NCBI GenBank assembly: GCA_038235275.1
Contig: JBBSUC010000006.1
Span: forward strand, 62,001-126,000
Direction of reading: 5' to 3'
DNA length: 64,000 nucleotides
DNA from: Persicitalea sp038235275
GTDB taxonomy: Bacteria > Bacteroidota > Bacteroidia > Cytophagales > Spirosomataceae
Part shown: piece by piece, positions 41,925 to 50,992 of the stretch
Position numbering within the stretch: the first letter of the stretch is position 1
Layout: each line of letters starts with the position of its first letter
Notes under the pieces: generated by a model
Told to the model about the DNA's origin: nothing
Database searches by the model: none
What the model saw: the letters and a program-made list of their open reading frames with translations, nothing else
Translations under genes and position numbers: made by a program

Positions 41925-42914
41925 TCAGTAATCTTCAATCAATTCCGGGTTGTAATAGGCCTGGATCTCTTCGGGCGTGGGCGTCTTGAAGGGCCGTACC
42001 AGCCGCATTCCCAGAAAGGAGGCATTGGTCATCCACCACTCGCTTTTAGGAAGTTGCGGATCGAGCATTTTCCATTCGGCAGCGGAAGGCGTGCGGGCGG
42101 CGGAGCGGGCCACCGCTGCGTCGTCGTCCCAGGAACCACCTCGTACCGAAGCGGGGTACAGTTCGGTAACGGGTACAACCGGGTTTTTCACTTCCCCGCT
42201 GGCTTTGGCGTAAAAGTCAGGCAGGTACTGATCGAGCGTCCATTCCATCACGTTGCCATACATATCGTACAGACCCCAGGGATTGGGTTTTTTCGTGCCA
42301 ACTTTCTTGTAGGTGCCGCCACTATTCTTCTTGTACCAGGCGTATTCGTCCAGTTTGGCTGGATCGTCGCCGAAAAAATAGGCCGTTTTGCTACCCGCGC
42401 GGGCGGCGTATTCCCATTCGGCTTCGGTGGGTAGGCGGTAGAAGACGCCCGTTTTGTCATAAAGCCATTTGCAAAAATGAATGGCCGAGTACTGCGTCAT
42501 ATTGATGGCCGGGTAGCCCGCGCGGCCCATGCCGAACGACATATCCACGTAGGGTGGACTGGGTCGAGTGCTGGCGTCGGTTTTGGCCACGCTTTTCTGA
42601 TCGTCGGGATAGCGCTTGGCCATTTCGGCCTCCATATTTTTAAAAGCGTAGAGGTCGAAAAAATCCCAGGTCACTTCGTATTTACCCATCCAGAAGCCGT
42701 CCAGTTTCACTTTGTGCTGCGGACCTTCGTCGGTATTGCGGTTGGCTTCGCTGGCCGGGCTGCCCATCATGAATTCTCCACCTGGAATAACCACCATATC
42801 GTATTCCTGGTTGGTGCCAGGGATTTTTTGGGCGTAGTTGGCGGGTTTGTCCTGAGAAAAAGTGCTGGAACTGATACAAAGGAAAAGTCCGGCGGCAAGG
42901 TATTTCAAATTCAT
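41925..42914 (-). CDS. SUMF1/formylglycine-enzyme-like exported protein (GldK/J type)
   Basis: 329 residues from ATG 42914, chosen for a signal peptide (LKYLAAGLFLCISSSTFSQ). The SUMF1 domain covers most of the protein: IPGGEFMMGSPASE, FWMGKYEVTWDFFD, FYRLPTEAEWEYAARAGSK, GLYDMYGNVMEWTLD, SVRGGSWDDD. The active-site cysteines of true formylglycine-generating enzymes are absent from this last motif and the following segment, so catalysis on sulfatases is unlikely. It is more like the structural gliding/secretion proteins GldJ/GldK, but no other gld gene is nearby. Likely paired with the oxidoreductase gene. Confidence 0.88.
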   Translation of the reverse strand: MNLKYLAAGLFLCISSSTFSQDKPANYAQKIPGTNQEYDMVVIPGGEFMMGSPASEANRNTDEGPQHKVKLDGFWMGKYEVTWDFFDLYAFKNMEAEMAKRYPDDQKSVAKTDASTRPSPPYVDMSFGMGRAGYPAINMTQYSAIHFCKWLYDKTGVFYRLPTEAEWEYAARAGSKTAYFFGDDPAKLDEYAWYKKNSGGTYKKVGTKKPNPWGLYDMYGNVMEWTLDQYLPDFYAKASGEVKNPVVPVTELYPASVRGGSWDDDAAVARSAARTPSAAEWKMLDPQLPKSEWWMTNASFLGMRLVRPFKTPTPEEIQAYYNPELIEDY

Positions 42915-43190
42915 AGGGGATAATTGGGGGCTTTTTGCTGGTGAAACGGTATGGAAGGTGGATTGCTTTCTCTGACGACGAAACGGGCCGCTGGCTCGTA
43001 CCACATCTTCATAAAGAAGTCAGAACCACTAAGGTACCCATAAACTGAGAAAAATTTTGGATTTTGGCGAGAAAAATGCGCCCATTGGTTTAAAATTGGA
43101 CGGAACCAAATAAGTAGAGCATTGCTGCTTTCGCTTATATGTAAAGACAGAAAAATAAAAGATAAACCCTGACTCCCCTTTTTCTTTCGT

Positions 43191-44693
43191 ATGGAAAGCA
43201 TGTCTTCCAACCCTATTCTTCTTGTAAAATCCCTCTCCAAGTCTTTCGGTGGGATCAAGGCGCTGGACGAGGTGCAGTTTGTGCTCCATCGGGGCGAGGT
43301 TCACGCTTTGATGGGCGAAAACGGCGCGGGTAAGTCCACATTGATGAAAATTTTGATGGGCCTGGAAAATGCCGATTCGGGCGAAATTATTTTTGCCGGA
43401 GAACCCTGGGAAAGCCGCGATGTGCGGGACTCGCTGGCCAGAGGCATTTCCATGATTCACCAGGAACTGCTGGTGGTGCCGGAGCTTAGCGTGGCCGAGA
43501 ATATTTTTCTGGGCCGCGAAAACACCCGTTGGCTGCCCGGCTGGCTCGATGACCAAAGCATTTACCTAAAAACAAAAAAACTACTGGCCGAACTAGGCGT
43601 GGCGCTGGACGCCCGCGCCAAGATGAAGTACCTGAGCGTAGCCGAAATACAGATGGTCGAAATCGCGAAAGCCATTTCACACGACGCCCAGGTCATCATC
43701 ATGGACGAGCCGACTTCAGCCCTCTCTGACAAAGAGGTGGCTGCACTTTTTAGGATTATCAAGGATTTGAAAGCCGAAGGCGTCGCCATTGTCTATATTT
43801 CCCACAAAATGGAGGAAATCGCCCAAATCGCCGATACCGTCACCGTGCTGCGCGATGGGAAGTACGTTGGAACGAAACCCGCCGCTGAACTTGACCAAAA
43901 TACGCTAATTAAGATGATGGTGGGGCGCACGATCGACAGCCTTTTCCCCGAAGCGTCAGACCAGAGAGGTGAAGTAATTTTATCGGTAAAAAACGGGAGC
44001 ACTCCTGGTAAATTCCACAACATCAACTTCGACCTCCGCGCGGGCGAGGTCCTGGGCCTGGCCGGACTCATGGGTGCAGGACGGACGGAAGTGGCCCGTG
44101 CGATCTTCGGGCTGGATTCGCTGGCGGAGGGGGAGATTTTTATCAAAAACAAAAAAACGACGATCCGCTCGCCGGAAGAGGCGATCCGGCAGGGCATCGG
44201 TTACGTCAGCGAGGACCGTAAGGGCTGGGGCTGCATTCCCGGTATGTCGGTGCAGCACACCATGACGCTGTCGAGTCTGCGTGATTACACGCGGGGCGGC
44301 TTCATTGACGAGAAAGATGAGCGGGCAGCAGCTAGTCGCATGACAAAGGACCTGCGCATCAAAACCGCTGGACTATCCCAACCCGTACTGCAACTCAGCG
44401 GTGGCAACCAGCAAAAGGTACTGATCGGCAAAACACTGCTGGCCGAACCTGAGATCATTATTTTTGACGAACCCACGCGCGGCATCGACATCGGGGCCAA
44501 GCATGAGATTTATAAACTGATCCGCCAGCTTACGGCGCAAGGCATTGCGGTGCTGCTTATTTCGTCCGAATTGCCCGAAATTCTTGGTTTGTGCGACCGG
44601 GTCGTGGTGCTTTCGCAGGGACGGCAGACGGCGGTGCTTTCGGGGGAAGAAATTAGTCAGGAGACGATTATGCAACACGCCATTCAACGGTAA
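43191..44693 (+). CDS. Sugar ABC transporter ATP-binding protein (RbsA-like)
   Basis: 500 residues with two fused ABC domains, the form used by ribose/galactose/xylose/inositol importers. Domain 1: Walker A GENGAGKST (42-50), Walker B VIIMDEPTSAL. Domain 2: a degenerate P-loop (GLMGAGRTEV) and an intact LSGGNQQKV signature with IIIFDEPTRGID. The mismatch between the two nucleotide sites is normal for this family. First gene of a three-gene importer. Sugar identity cannot be told. Confidence 0.94.
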   Translation: MESMSSNPILLVKSLSKSFGGIKALDEVQFVLHRGEVHALMGENGAGKSTLMKILMGLENADSGEIIFAGEPWESRDVRDSLARGISMIHQELLVVPELSVAENIFLGRENTRWLPGWLDDQSIYLKTKKLLAELGVALDARAKMKYLSVAEIQMVEIAKAISHDAQVIIMDEPTSALSDKEVAALFRIIKDLKAEGVAIVYISHKMEEIAQIADTVTVLRDGKYVGTKPAAELDQNTLIKMMVGRTIDSLFPEASDQRGEVILSVKNGSTPGKFHNINFDLRAGEVLGLAGLMGAGRTEVARAIFGLDSLAEGEIFIKNKKTTIRSPEEAIRQGIGYVSEDRKGWGCIPGMSVQHTMTLSSLRDYTRGGFIDEKDERAAASRMTKDLRIKTAGLSQPVLQLSGGNQQKVLIGKTLLAEPEIIIFDEPTRGIDIGAKHEIYKLIRQLTAQGIAVLLISSELPEILGLCDRVVVLSQGRQTAVLSGEEISQETIMQHAIQR

Positions 44694-44708
44694 GAATAAT
44701 TTTTAAAG

Positions 44709-45689
44709 ATGAAAGAAACGTTTGCTTCTACGATTACCCAGGCCAAAAATACTTACCAAACCCGCGTCCACAGCCTGGGGGTTTTCGGAATATTGTTAGC
44801 CTTCGTGGTCATCTGTGCTGCCCTAGCGCTTACGACGCCGCGCTTCCTGACGGTGAGCAACCTAACGATCATCCTCACGCAGGTATCAATCAACGCTCTG
44901 CTGGCGTTTGGCGTGACGTTCGTCATTATCACGGGTGGAATAGATTTGTCGCTGGGTTCTATGGTAGCCGTTACGGGGGTGTCGGCGGCTTTGTTTGCGC
45001 ATCCCGACACCTACCCTTTGATGGTGCCGCTGGGAATTGCGCTGGCGGCGGGCGTGGCAATGGGCGGCTTCAATGGCTTGGTCATTACCAAAAGTAAAGT
45101 GCCGCCTTTCATCGTTACCCTCGGCACGATGACCATTGGGCGTGGACTGGCTTTGATTCTGAGCAAAGGGCGACCCATTTCTAATCTTTCGGATGCCTTC
45201 AACTTTATGGGCGGCGGTCAAGTATTCGGAATTCCATTTCCCATCGTTATTCTGGTCGTCATTTTTGCATTGTGTTCGATTTTGCTCAGAAAGACGATTT
45301 GGGGCCGCTACATGTACGCCGTAGGAGGCAATGAACAGGCAGCGCGGGCGTCGGGAATTTCGGTGGCGAAAGTCAAAATGCTCGTTTATGCGCTCAGCGG
45401 GGCGTTAGCCGCGCTGGCGGGAATCGTCCTCACTTCCCGCATCACCACCGGGCAGCCCAATGCCGGGCAGGGCTTCGAACTCGACGCCATCGCTGCCGCC
45501 ATCATCGGCGGCACCAGTACCTCGGGCGGCAGCGGCACGATGACGGGTACGCTCATCGGCGCATTGCTGATTGGGGTGATTAGCAACGGTCTGGATTTGC
45601 TCAATGTGACGTCTTACTATCAGGAAGTGGTGATGGGGGTAATCATCATAGGGGCCGTAGTGCTGGATGGGTTGAACCGGAAGGGATAA
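44709..45689 (+). CDS. Sugar ABC transporter permease (RbsC-like)
   Basis: 326 residues, all-helical membrane protein of the RbsC/XylH/AraH family: TFVIITGGIDLSLGSMVAV (about 75-93), VPPFIVTLGTMTIGRGLALI, and the C-terminal DAIAAAIIGGTSTSGGSGTMTGTLIGALLIG (about 258-288) are its standard motifs. 15 bp after the ATPase gene. Confidence 0.94.
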   Translation: MKETFASTITQAKNTYQTRVHSLGVFGILLAFVVICAALALTTPRFLTVSNLTIILTQVSINALLAFGVTFVIITGGIDLSLGSMVAVTGVSAALFAHPDTYPLMVPLGIALAAGVAMGGFNGLVITKSKVPPFIVTLGTMTIGRGLALILSKGRPISNLSDAFNFMGGGQVFGIPFPIVILVVIFALCSILLRKTIWGRYMYAVGGNEQAARASGISVAKVKMLVYALSGALAALAGIVLTSRITTGQPNAGQGFELDAIAAAIIGGTSTSGGSGTMTGTLIGALLIGVISNGLDLLNVTSYYQEVVMGVIIIGAVVLDGLNRKG

Positions 45690-45740
45690 GTAAATCCCCA
45701 CCCCACCTACCTTTACCCAAAATACTTTCCCCTCGAACCC

Positions 45741-46664
45741 ATGAAATTCTTCCTTCCGGCTTTCATCCTGGTCGCCGCCCTCATTAGCTGCAACCCATCC
45801 AACGACAACGCCAAAGGCGACAAGCCGCTCATCGGCGTATCGATGCTGAGTATGCAGAATGAATTCATCGTCAGCGTTAGCGACGAGATGGAGAAAAAGG
45901 CTGAGGCCGCCGGGGCCGAACTCATCGTGGTGGATGCCGAGCGGTCGGCGCTGAAGCAGATTGAGCAGGTCGAGAGTTTCATCGCGCAGGGCGTGGACGC
46001 CATCATCATGAATCCCTGCGAAGTGGAGGCGAGTTCGCCGGCCGTGACCAAGGCGCTGGCGGCGGGTATTCCGATTATCAACGTCAACTCAGCCACGGCC
46101 ACCAAGCCCACGGCTTTCGTTGGCTCCGACGATGTAGAATCAGGCCGCATCGCGATGGAATACATCGCCAAACGGCTGGATGGCAAGGGCAATGTCATTA
46201 TGATTCACGGCTACATGGGTCAGGCGGCCCAAATTCAGCGTGAGCAGGGGGCACGCGAAGTATTGAAAAAATATCCCGGCCTGAAACTACTGGCCCACCA
46301 AACGGGCGAGTGGGACCGGGCTAAATCCATGTCGCTGATGGAAAACTGGATTCAATCTTACGGAAATAAAATCAATGCAGTTTTTGCCCAAAACGACGAG
46401 ATGGGCATGGGCGCCGTAAAAGCGCTGGAAGCCGCCGGGATGAAGAGCAAAGTCGTCGTCGTGAGCATTGACGCCATTCCCGACGCGCTGCAGGCCGTAA
46501 AAAAGGGAACACTCGACGCCACCGTTTTCCAAAATGCCGCCCAACAGGGTTCGCAGGCCATCGAAACGACCCTGAAAATCGTTAACAAGCAGCCATACAA
46601 AAAGGAGGTACTGATTCCGTTTCAGCTAGTGACAATGGAAAATGTAGCAGAATTCAAGAAATAA
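45741..46664 (+). CDS. Sugar ABC transporter substrate-binding lipoprotein (RbsB-like)
   Basis: 307 residues. A lipoprotein signal ends at C17 (ILVAALISC); as this is a Gram-negative type organism, a lipidated binding protein is notable but common in Bacteroidota. Periplasmic binding protein type 1 fold: IGVSMLSMQNEFIVSVSDEM, GVDAIIMNPCEVEASSP and GQAAQIQREQGARE. Third gene of the importer, 51 bp after the permease gene. Confidence 0.93.
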   Translation: MKFFLPAFILVAALISCNPSNDNAKGDKPLIGVSMLSMQNEFIVSVSDEMEKKAEAAGAELIVVDAERSALKQIEQVESFIAQGVDAIIMNPCEVEASSPAVTKALAAGIPIINVNSATATKPTAFVGSDDVESGRIAMEYIAKRLDGKGNVIMIHGYMGQAAQIQREQGAREVLKKYPGLKLLAHQTGEWDRAKSMSLMENWIQSYGNKINAVFAQNDEMGMGAVKALEAAGMKSKVVVVSIDAIPDALQAVKKGTLDATVFQNAAQQGSQAIETTLKIVNKQPYKKEVLIPFQLVTMENVAEFKK

Positions 46665-46674
46665 ATCGAAACCC

Positions 46675-47505
46675 ATGCCCTACGCCCAATACTTCAACGG
46701 CCAAATCCTGCCTAACGACGCCGACCTGCTCAAAACCAACGACCTCGGCCTGCTGCGCGGCTACGGGATGTTCGACTACTTCCGTACCTACAACGGCGTT
46801 CCATTCCGCTGGGATGATTACTGGGCAAGGTTTGCGAATTCGGCGTACTCGTTGCACATGGCCCCGCCATTGACGCAGGAAGAAACCGCCGACATCCTGA
46901 CCGACCTCCACAAACGTTCGGGCGAGGCCGAGGTGGCCTTCCGCTTCGTGTTGACGGGTGGTTACGCTGCCGACAGCTTGACCGTAACGCAACCCAACTT
47001 CATGATTCGTTGTGAGCCGCTGCCTGGAGATAACCCCAAAGCCATGCAGGAGGGAATCAAAGTGCTGCCCTATGACTATGTCCGCGATTTGCCCGAAATC
47101 AAGACGACAAACTACCTCCACATGATATTGCAAGCCGAGGAGATGAAGCGGCAGGGTGCGTCGGATTTACTTTTTCATCAAGGCGGCGAAATCAGCGAAC
47201 TCACCCGCAGCAACGTGTTTTGTTTCAAGGGCGATGCACTCATTACGCCCGACCGCAACGTGCTGAACGGCATTACCCGCCGGGCGTTCCTGGAACTTGC
47301 TACCCCCCACTTCGACGTGCAGGTAAGGCCTGTCCTGTTCGACGAATTCGTTAACGCCGACGAGTGCTTCACCACCAGCACCACCAAATGGGCGCTGCCC
47401 ATCGTGCGGGTAGGGGATCAGACCATCGCCGATGGCCAGCCGGGTAAGCGGACGGTTTTTCTGCGGGAGTTGTTTTTGAAAGTAGTGGAGGGGTGGGGAA
47501 AATGA
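46675..47505 (+). CDS. Class IV aminotransferase (D-amino acid/branched-chain type)
   Basis: 276 residues of fold type IV PLP enzymes. K143 (EIKTTNYL) is the PLP lysine and GGEISELTRSNVF (170-182) the cofactor-binding segment. LLRGYGMFDYFRTYNG near residue 27 is typical of the family. It may be a branched-chain or D-amino acid transaminase or 4-amino-4-deoxychorismate lyase; which cannot be decided. It is 10 bp after the binding-protein gene and so likely in the same transcript. Confidence 0.9.
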   Translation: MPYAQYFNGQILPNDADLLKTNDLGLLRGYGMFDYFRTYNGVPFRWDDYWARFANSAYSLHMAPPLTQEETADILTDLHKRSGEAEVAFRFVLTGGYAADSLTVTQPNFMIRCEPLPGDNPKAMQEGIKVLPYDYVRDLPEIKTTNYLHMILQAEEMKRQGASDLLFHQGGEISELTRSNVFCFKGDALITPDRNVLNGITRRAFLELATPHFDVQVRPVLFDEFVNADECFTTSTTKWALPIVRVGDQTIADGQPGKRTVFLRELFLKVVEGWGK

Positions 47506-47546
47506 GGCTACGCAGTTACGGCCTATTACCCTATCCGATAGTCCGT

Positions 47547-49712
47547 TTATTCCACCTTCAAGCGAATGCTCTTGCCCAAATAAACTCCCTGCGGCAAATC
47601 CACGATAAACACTGTGCTGTTCTGCTTTTCATCCACAGTAGTGCGGTAATTGTCGCCTCGCGTTTTGTAAATACCGCTTACGGTCAGCCGGATCTGACTT
47701 AGTTTCCGGGAAGGGTCGGCCAGGGTTAGCTCGCTCAATCGGCCTTTTTGCATTTTTAACATCGCCATGCCGGGACTATACAGCCCGATGGTGACGCCTT
47801 TTTCGACTTCTGCGGTTCCGGCTTGATAGAAAGCCAGTTGGGCAATGCCCAGTTTGGTCTGTTTTACGGCTTGCAATGCCGGGGTATTGGCAAGAATTTC
47901 AATCGAGCGATTGTTCAGGCTGGATTCGTTTAGCATCGCTTCCGTCACATCGGGAACCACGATGTACTGGTACGACGCTCCATCTGGCTTTTTACCGTGG
48001 TCGAACCATAGCGTGAACACTTCTTCGCTGACTGCCTCGTCGCTGACGTTTTTCTCATCCGTAATGGCCGCCCAACTTCCCGTTTCCGCCTGATTCGATA
48101 AGTTTACCATGGCGGGTTGCGGGAAGATATAGCCGACTTTATCCTGGTACACCCACTTTACGTTCTGGAGCGCCCGGCTGCCCTTCGGAATGCCCTGCCG
48201 GGTGCCGTTCTGCATTATGCTTACGTCGCTGCGCAGCAAAACCTGGTTTAGGGTAGTGGCTACCGGGAAATCCGATATGGAGCTGATGCCGCTACCCAGA
48301 CAAACGTACTCTTCATCAAAGAAAAACCACGACTTTTTGGCCGAGAGCGGGTCGTGTGGACTTTTGAAGTCGAAGACGACGGCCCCGTACATCCCGTCAG
48401 TGACCGCGCCCACAAAATCGGTCAGGCCATCTTTCTGAATTTCATTGGGGCCAGGCAGTTGGGGTTTTTGGACGATGGTAGTTCCTGAAATCTTCTGCCA
48501 GTCATAGACGGGCCAGATGTTAAGATACTCATCACCTCGCAGCATCAGATAGTTGGTGCCGTCGGCGCGGTGGTGCGTGGTTTTGCCCGGTCCGTTGTAG
48601 GGTACTTCCATGTTGCGGTTGCGGGTCGAGAACATGCGGACAGTGGTGTAGAAATTGGGGCGCTGGAATACGAAATGCTCAGTTTGCCAGAAGAATTTTG
48701 CGAACGACGCCGACGGCTTGGCCTCCCCCTTGCGGAGTTTGATGATTTCTTCCAGCTCATCTTTCCGATAATCGGTACTCACCAGCACCCGCTCAATTTC
48801 AAGGGTTCCCTGCGGTTGAAAGGTAGCTTTGTGGGAAATACTGCGGTTTTGGACGCTGACGTCTTTATAAACTCCGTACACCATTTGTTTGTAAATTCCG
48901 TCGAGATAATAATCGACCAACTGGTTGATTTTTTCCTTACTGAACGCGTAGGGCGTACCCGCCACGTAGTACGACCACTCGCCGTAGGCATTGGCGTATT
49001 TGCCGTAGCCGTAAGAATCGGTGTTGTTGACGCGGTCTTCGCGATGGTGAAAGCTGTAATCGTGCTGCATTCCCCGCTGGCCCGTTGAGAACTTCATCTC
49101 GCCCTCGATAATTTTTATGATTTTGTCAAACTCCTTAAAATCACCCTGAAAAAGCAGGTTTTTGGCCAAAATTCCGGCAATCACGATGCGGTCGCCGCTG
49201 GGTCGGGCACCCGAGGCATTCATGTTGGCCCGGAAAATCATGGGCTGAGCCTTGGCCACGAGGTCTTTGGGCAGTTCGTCGCCCATCACCAGCATGAGGT
49301 CGCCCAGGTTGGTCGGGGTCGTGATCTGATTATTATGCCAGTTGTCACCCACAAAATCGTTCTCGACCCAGTACTTCAACCCTTTCTCGATCAGTAATTT
49401 GAGCGGCTTACTTCGGTAAAACCGCGAGGTTTTGCTTTTATACGCCTTGGCCAGATACACTAGGTTAGACGTGTGTCGGCCTTGTGGAAAGCCTGCCGTA
49501 CGACTCAGATCTTTGTAATTAATGCCCTTGAAACTACCTTCTTGATTCATTTTGGCCATTAAGCCCTCCACCGCGCTATCGCTGATTTTGGTTTCCATCA
49601 GGTCAGCCACAATGCGCTCTTTAATGATTTTCAGATCATTTTGCGCCAGGCAATGTGAGGCCAACAAAGCAAGAATCGGCATCATTGCCAGGAATCGTAG
49701 GAGCGGGTTCAT
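47547..49712 (-). CDS. Polysaccharide lyase family 8
   Basis: 721 residues with signal peptide (FLAMMPILALLASHCLAQ). The PL8 catalytic region is recognisable: NWHNNQITTPTNLGDLML (about 118-135) and DYSFHHREDRVNNTDSYGYGKYANAYGEW, which provides the His and Tyr of the lyase reaction, followed by the beta-sandwich region with RADGTNYLMLRGDEYLNIWP. Family members cleave hyaluronan, chondroitin or xanthan by beta-elimination outside the cell. No sulfatase, glucuronyl hydrolase or SusC/D is immediately next to it, so this is an isolated lyase gene. Confidence 0.92.
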   Translation of the reverse strand: MNPLLRFLAMMPILALLASHCLAQNDLKIIKERIVADLMETKISDSAVEGLMAKMNQEGSFKGINYKDLSRTAGFPQGRHTSNLVYLAKAYKSKTSRFYRSKPLKLLIEKGLKYWVENDFVGDNWHNNQITTPTNLGDLMLVMGDELPKDLVAKAQPMIFRANMNASGARPSGDRIVIAGILAKNLLFQGDFKEFDKIIKIIEGEMKFSTGQRGMQHDYSFHHREDRVNNTDSYGYGKYANAYGEWSYYVAGTPYAFSKEKINQLVDYYLDGIYKQMVYGVYKDVSVQNRSISHKATFQPQGTLEIERVLVSTDYRKDELEEIIKLRKGEAKPSASFAKFFWQTEHFVFQRPNFYTTVRMFSTRNRNMEVPYNGPGKTTHHRADGTNYLMLRGDEYLNIWPVYDWQKISGTTIVQKPQLPGPNEIQKDGLTDFVGAVTDGMYGAVVFDFKSPHDPLSAKKSWFFFDEEYVCLGSGISSISDFPVATTLNQVLLRSDVSIMQNGTRQGIPKGSRALQNVKWVYQDKVGYIFPQPAMVNLSNQAETGSWAAITDEKNVSDEAVSEEVFTLWFDHGKKPDGASYQYIVVPDVTEAMLNESSLNNRSIEILANTPALQAVKQTKLGIAQLAFYQAGTAEVEKGVTIGLYSPGMAMLKMQKGRLSELTLADPSRKLSQIRLTVSGIYKTRGDNYRTTVDEKQNSTVFIVDLPQGVYLGKSIRLKVE

Positions 49713-49754
49713 GGAGGGAAAGATTGGTTTACGTTTTGTGCAGGAGCAACCCCG

Positions 49755-50597
49755 CTATTTAATCACCACCTGAGCCACCACGGGCTGATGGTCCGACGGA
49801 TATCGCTGCTCCTTGGCGTCGGTCAGGACGCCGTATTTCAGAACATCGAAATCTTTGCTCACAAAAATGTAGTCGATGCGGTTTTCCATGGGCGCATCGA
49901 ACTTGAAGCTGTTGAAAGTGCCTTCTGGCCCATAGGGCGGCTGCTTCGTGACGTTGTGCGCGTCTTGCAGAATGGTCTGCATGGCCTTGATTTGCTCTGT
50001 TTCGGGAGTGGAATTGAAGTCACCAACGCAAATGGCCGGGACATTTTTCGAAATCTCCTTGATCTTCTTCACCATCAACTTCCCCGATTCCTGCCGGGCT
50101 TTCACACCCTGATGGTCGAAGTGAACGCTGAAAAAATAAAACTGCTTTTTGGTTATCAAATCCTGAAACTTTGCCCAGGAACAAATGCGGTTGCAGCAGG
50201 TCGCATCCCAACCTTTGCCGGGAACGTCGGGTGTTTCGCTTAACCAAAAATCACCGGAATTCAGTACTTTGAAGCGGTCTTTACGGTAAAAAATAGCGGA
50301 GTGTTCGCCGGCCTGCTTGCCGTCGTCGCGGCCTTTTCCTAAGAAACCAAATTCTTTCAGCTCAGCCACGTCTTCCAGTTGCCCGCGCAGCACTTCCTGC
50401 GTCCCGAACAGGTCGAATTCGTGGTAACGAATGAGCGCTTTTACGTTTTCCTTACGGTTCGGCCAGGCATTTACCCCGTCGTTGGGCGTGTTGTAGCGGA
50501 GATTGTAGGTAGCGACGATGATGGGGATATTCGTCTGAGAGAAAGCAGTCTGCAAGGCAAATGCGAACACGAAAAGAGAAAGGAGACAGATTTTCAT
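49755..50597 (-). CDS. Exported endonuclease/exonuclease/phosphatase-family hydrolase
   Basis: 280 residues with signal peptide (CLLSLFVFAFALQTAFSQ). Active-site residues of the EEP fold: N in ATYNLRYN, E in FGTQEV, H in FSVHFDHQG, D and N in VGDFNSTP, and D-H in SDHQPV. A secreted phosphodiesterase or sphingomyelinase-like activity is likely; nucleic acid as substrate is not required. 42 bp upstream of the lyase gene, in the same direction. Confidence 0.92.
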   Translation of the reverse strand: MKICLLSLFVFAFALQTAFSQTNIPIIVATYNLRYNTPNDGVNAWPNRKENVKALIRYHEFDLFGTQEVLRGQLEDVAELKEFGFLGKGRDDGKQAGEHSAIFYRKDRFKVLNSGDFWLSETPDVPGKGWDATCCNRICSWAKFQDLITKKQFYFFSVHFDHQGVKARQESGKLMVKKIKEISKNVPAICVGDFNSTPETEQIKAMQTILQDAHNVTKQPPYGPEGTFNSFKFDAPMENRIDYIFVSKDFDVLKYGVLTDAKEQRYPSDHQPVVAQVVIK

Positions 50598-50850
50598 TGC
50601 ATGAAAGTGTTTTTGAAGGGAATAGTCTGGTCAAAATTGACGGTACAAATAAAATAATTTTGGGCCAAAGTCTCGTCTCTTTTGCCTTGATGCCCTGTAA
50701 AAACCGGACAGAATCTCGAAAAAATTGCGCTATTCTTCAAATCTTTCCTTTTTTCAAAAAAAATAAGATTTCGGCTAAGGGTATTCTGCCCAAAACCGAC
50801 TCCCTCCCTTTGTGAGCCTTGTTCATGGCTGCACGATTGACCTGAAATAG

Positions 50851-50958
50851 TTACTTGCCGCACAAGTAAAAACATCTTTACCTCCCGGATAGCGACCATC
50901 GCGCCGAACCAATCGGCGTGATTGCCCATTTTGTGCGAATTCTATTTTAAAAAATAGA
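50851..50958 (+). promoter_or_regulatory. Leader region of susC with three inverted repeats
   Basis: The gene-free stretch 50598-50992 contains TTACTTG/CAAGTAA (50851-50857 and 50863-50869), CGCCGA/TCGGCG (50902-50907 and 50913-50918), and TCTATTTT/AAAATAGA (50941-50948 and 50951-50958). Their centres are roughly 50 and 40 bp apart. No clear TAnnTTTG element was found. They are candidate sites for a regulator of the SusC/D operon. Confidence 0.45.
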
Positions 50959-50992
50959 TTAATCAAGTGATTATTAACCCAATTGTGCATCT

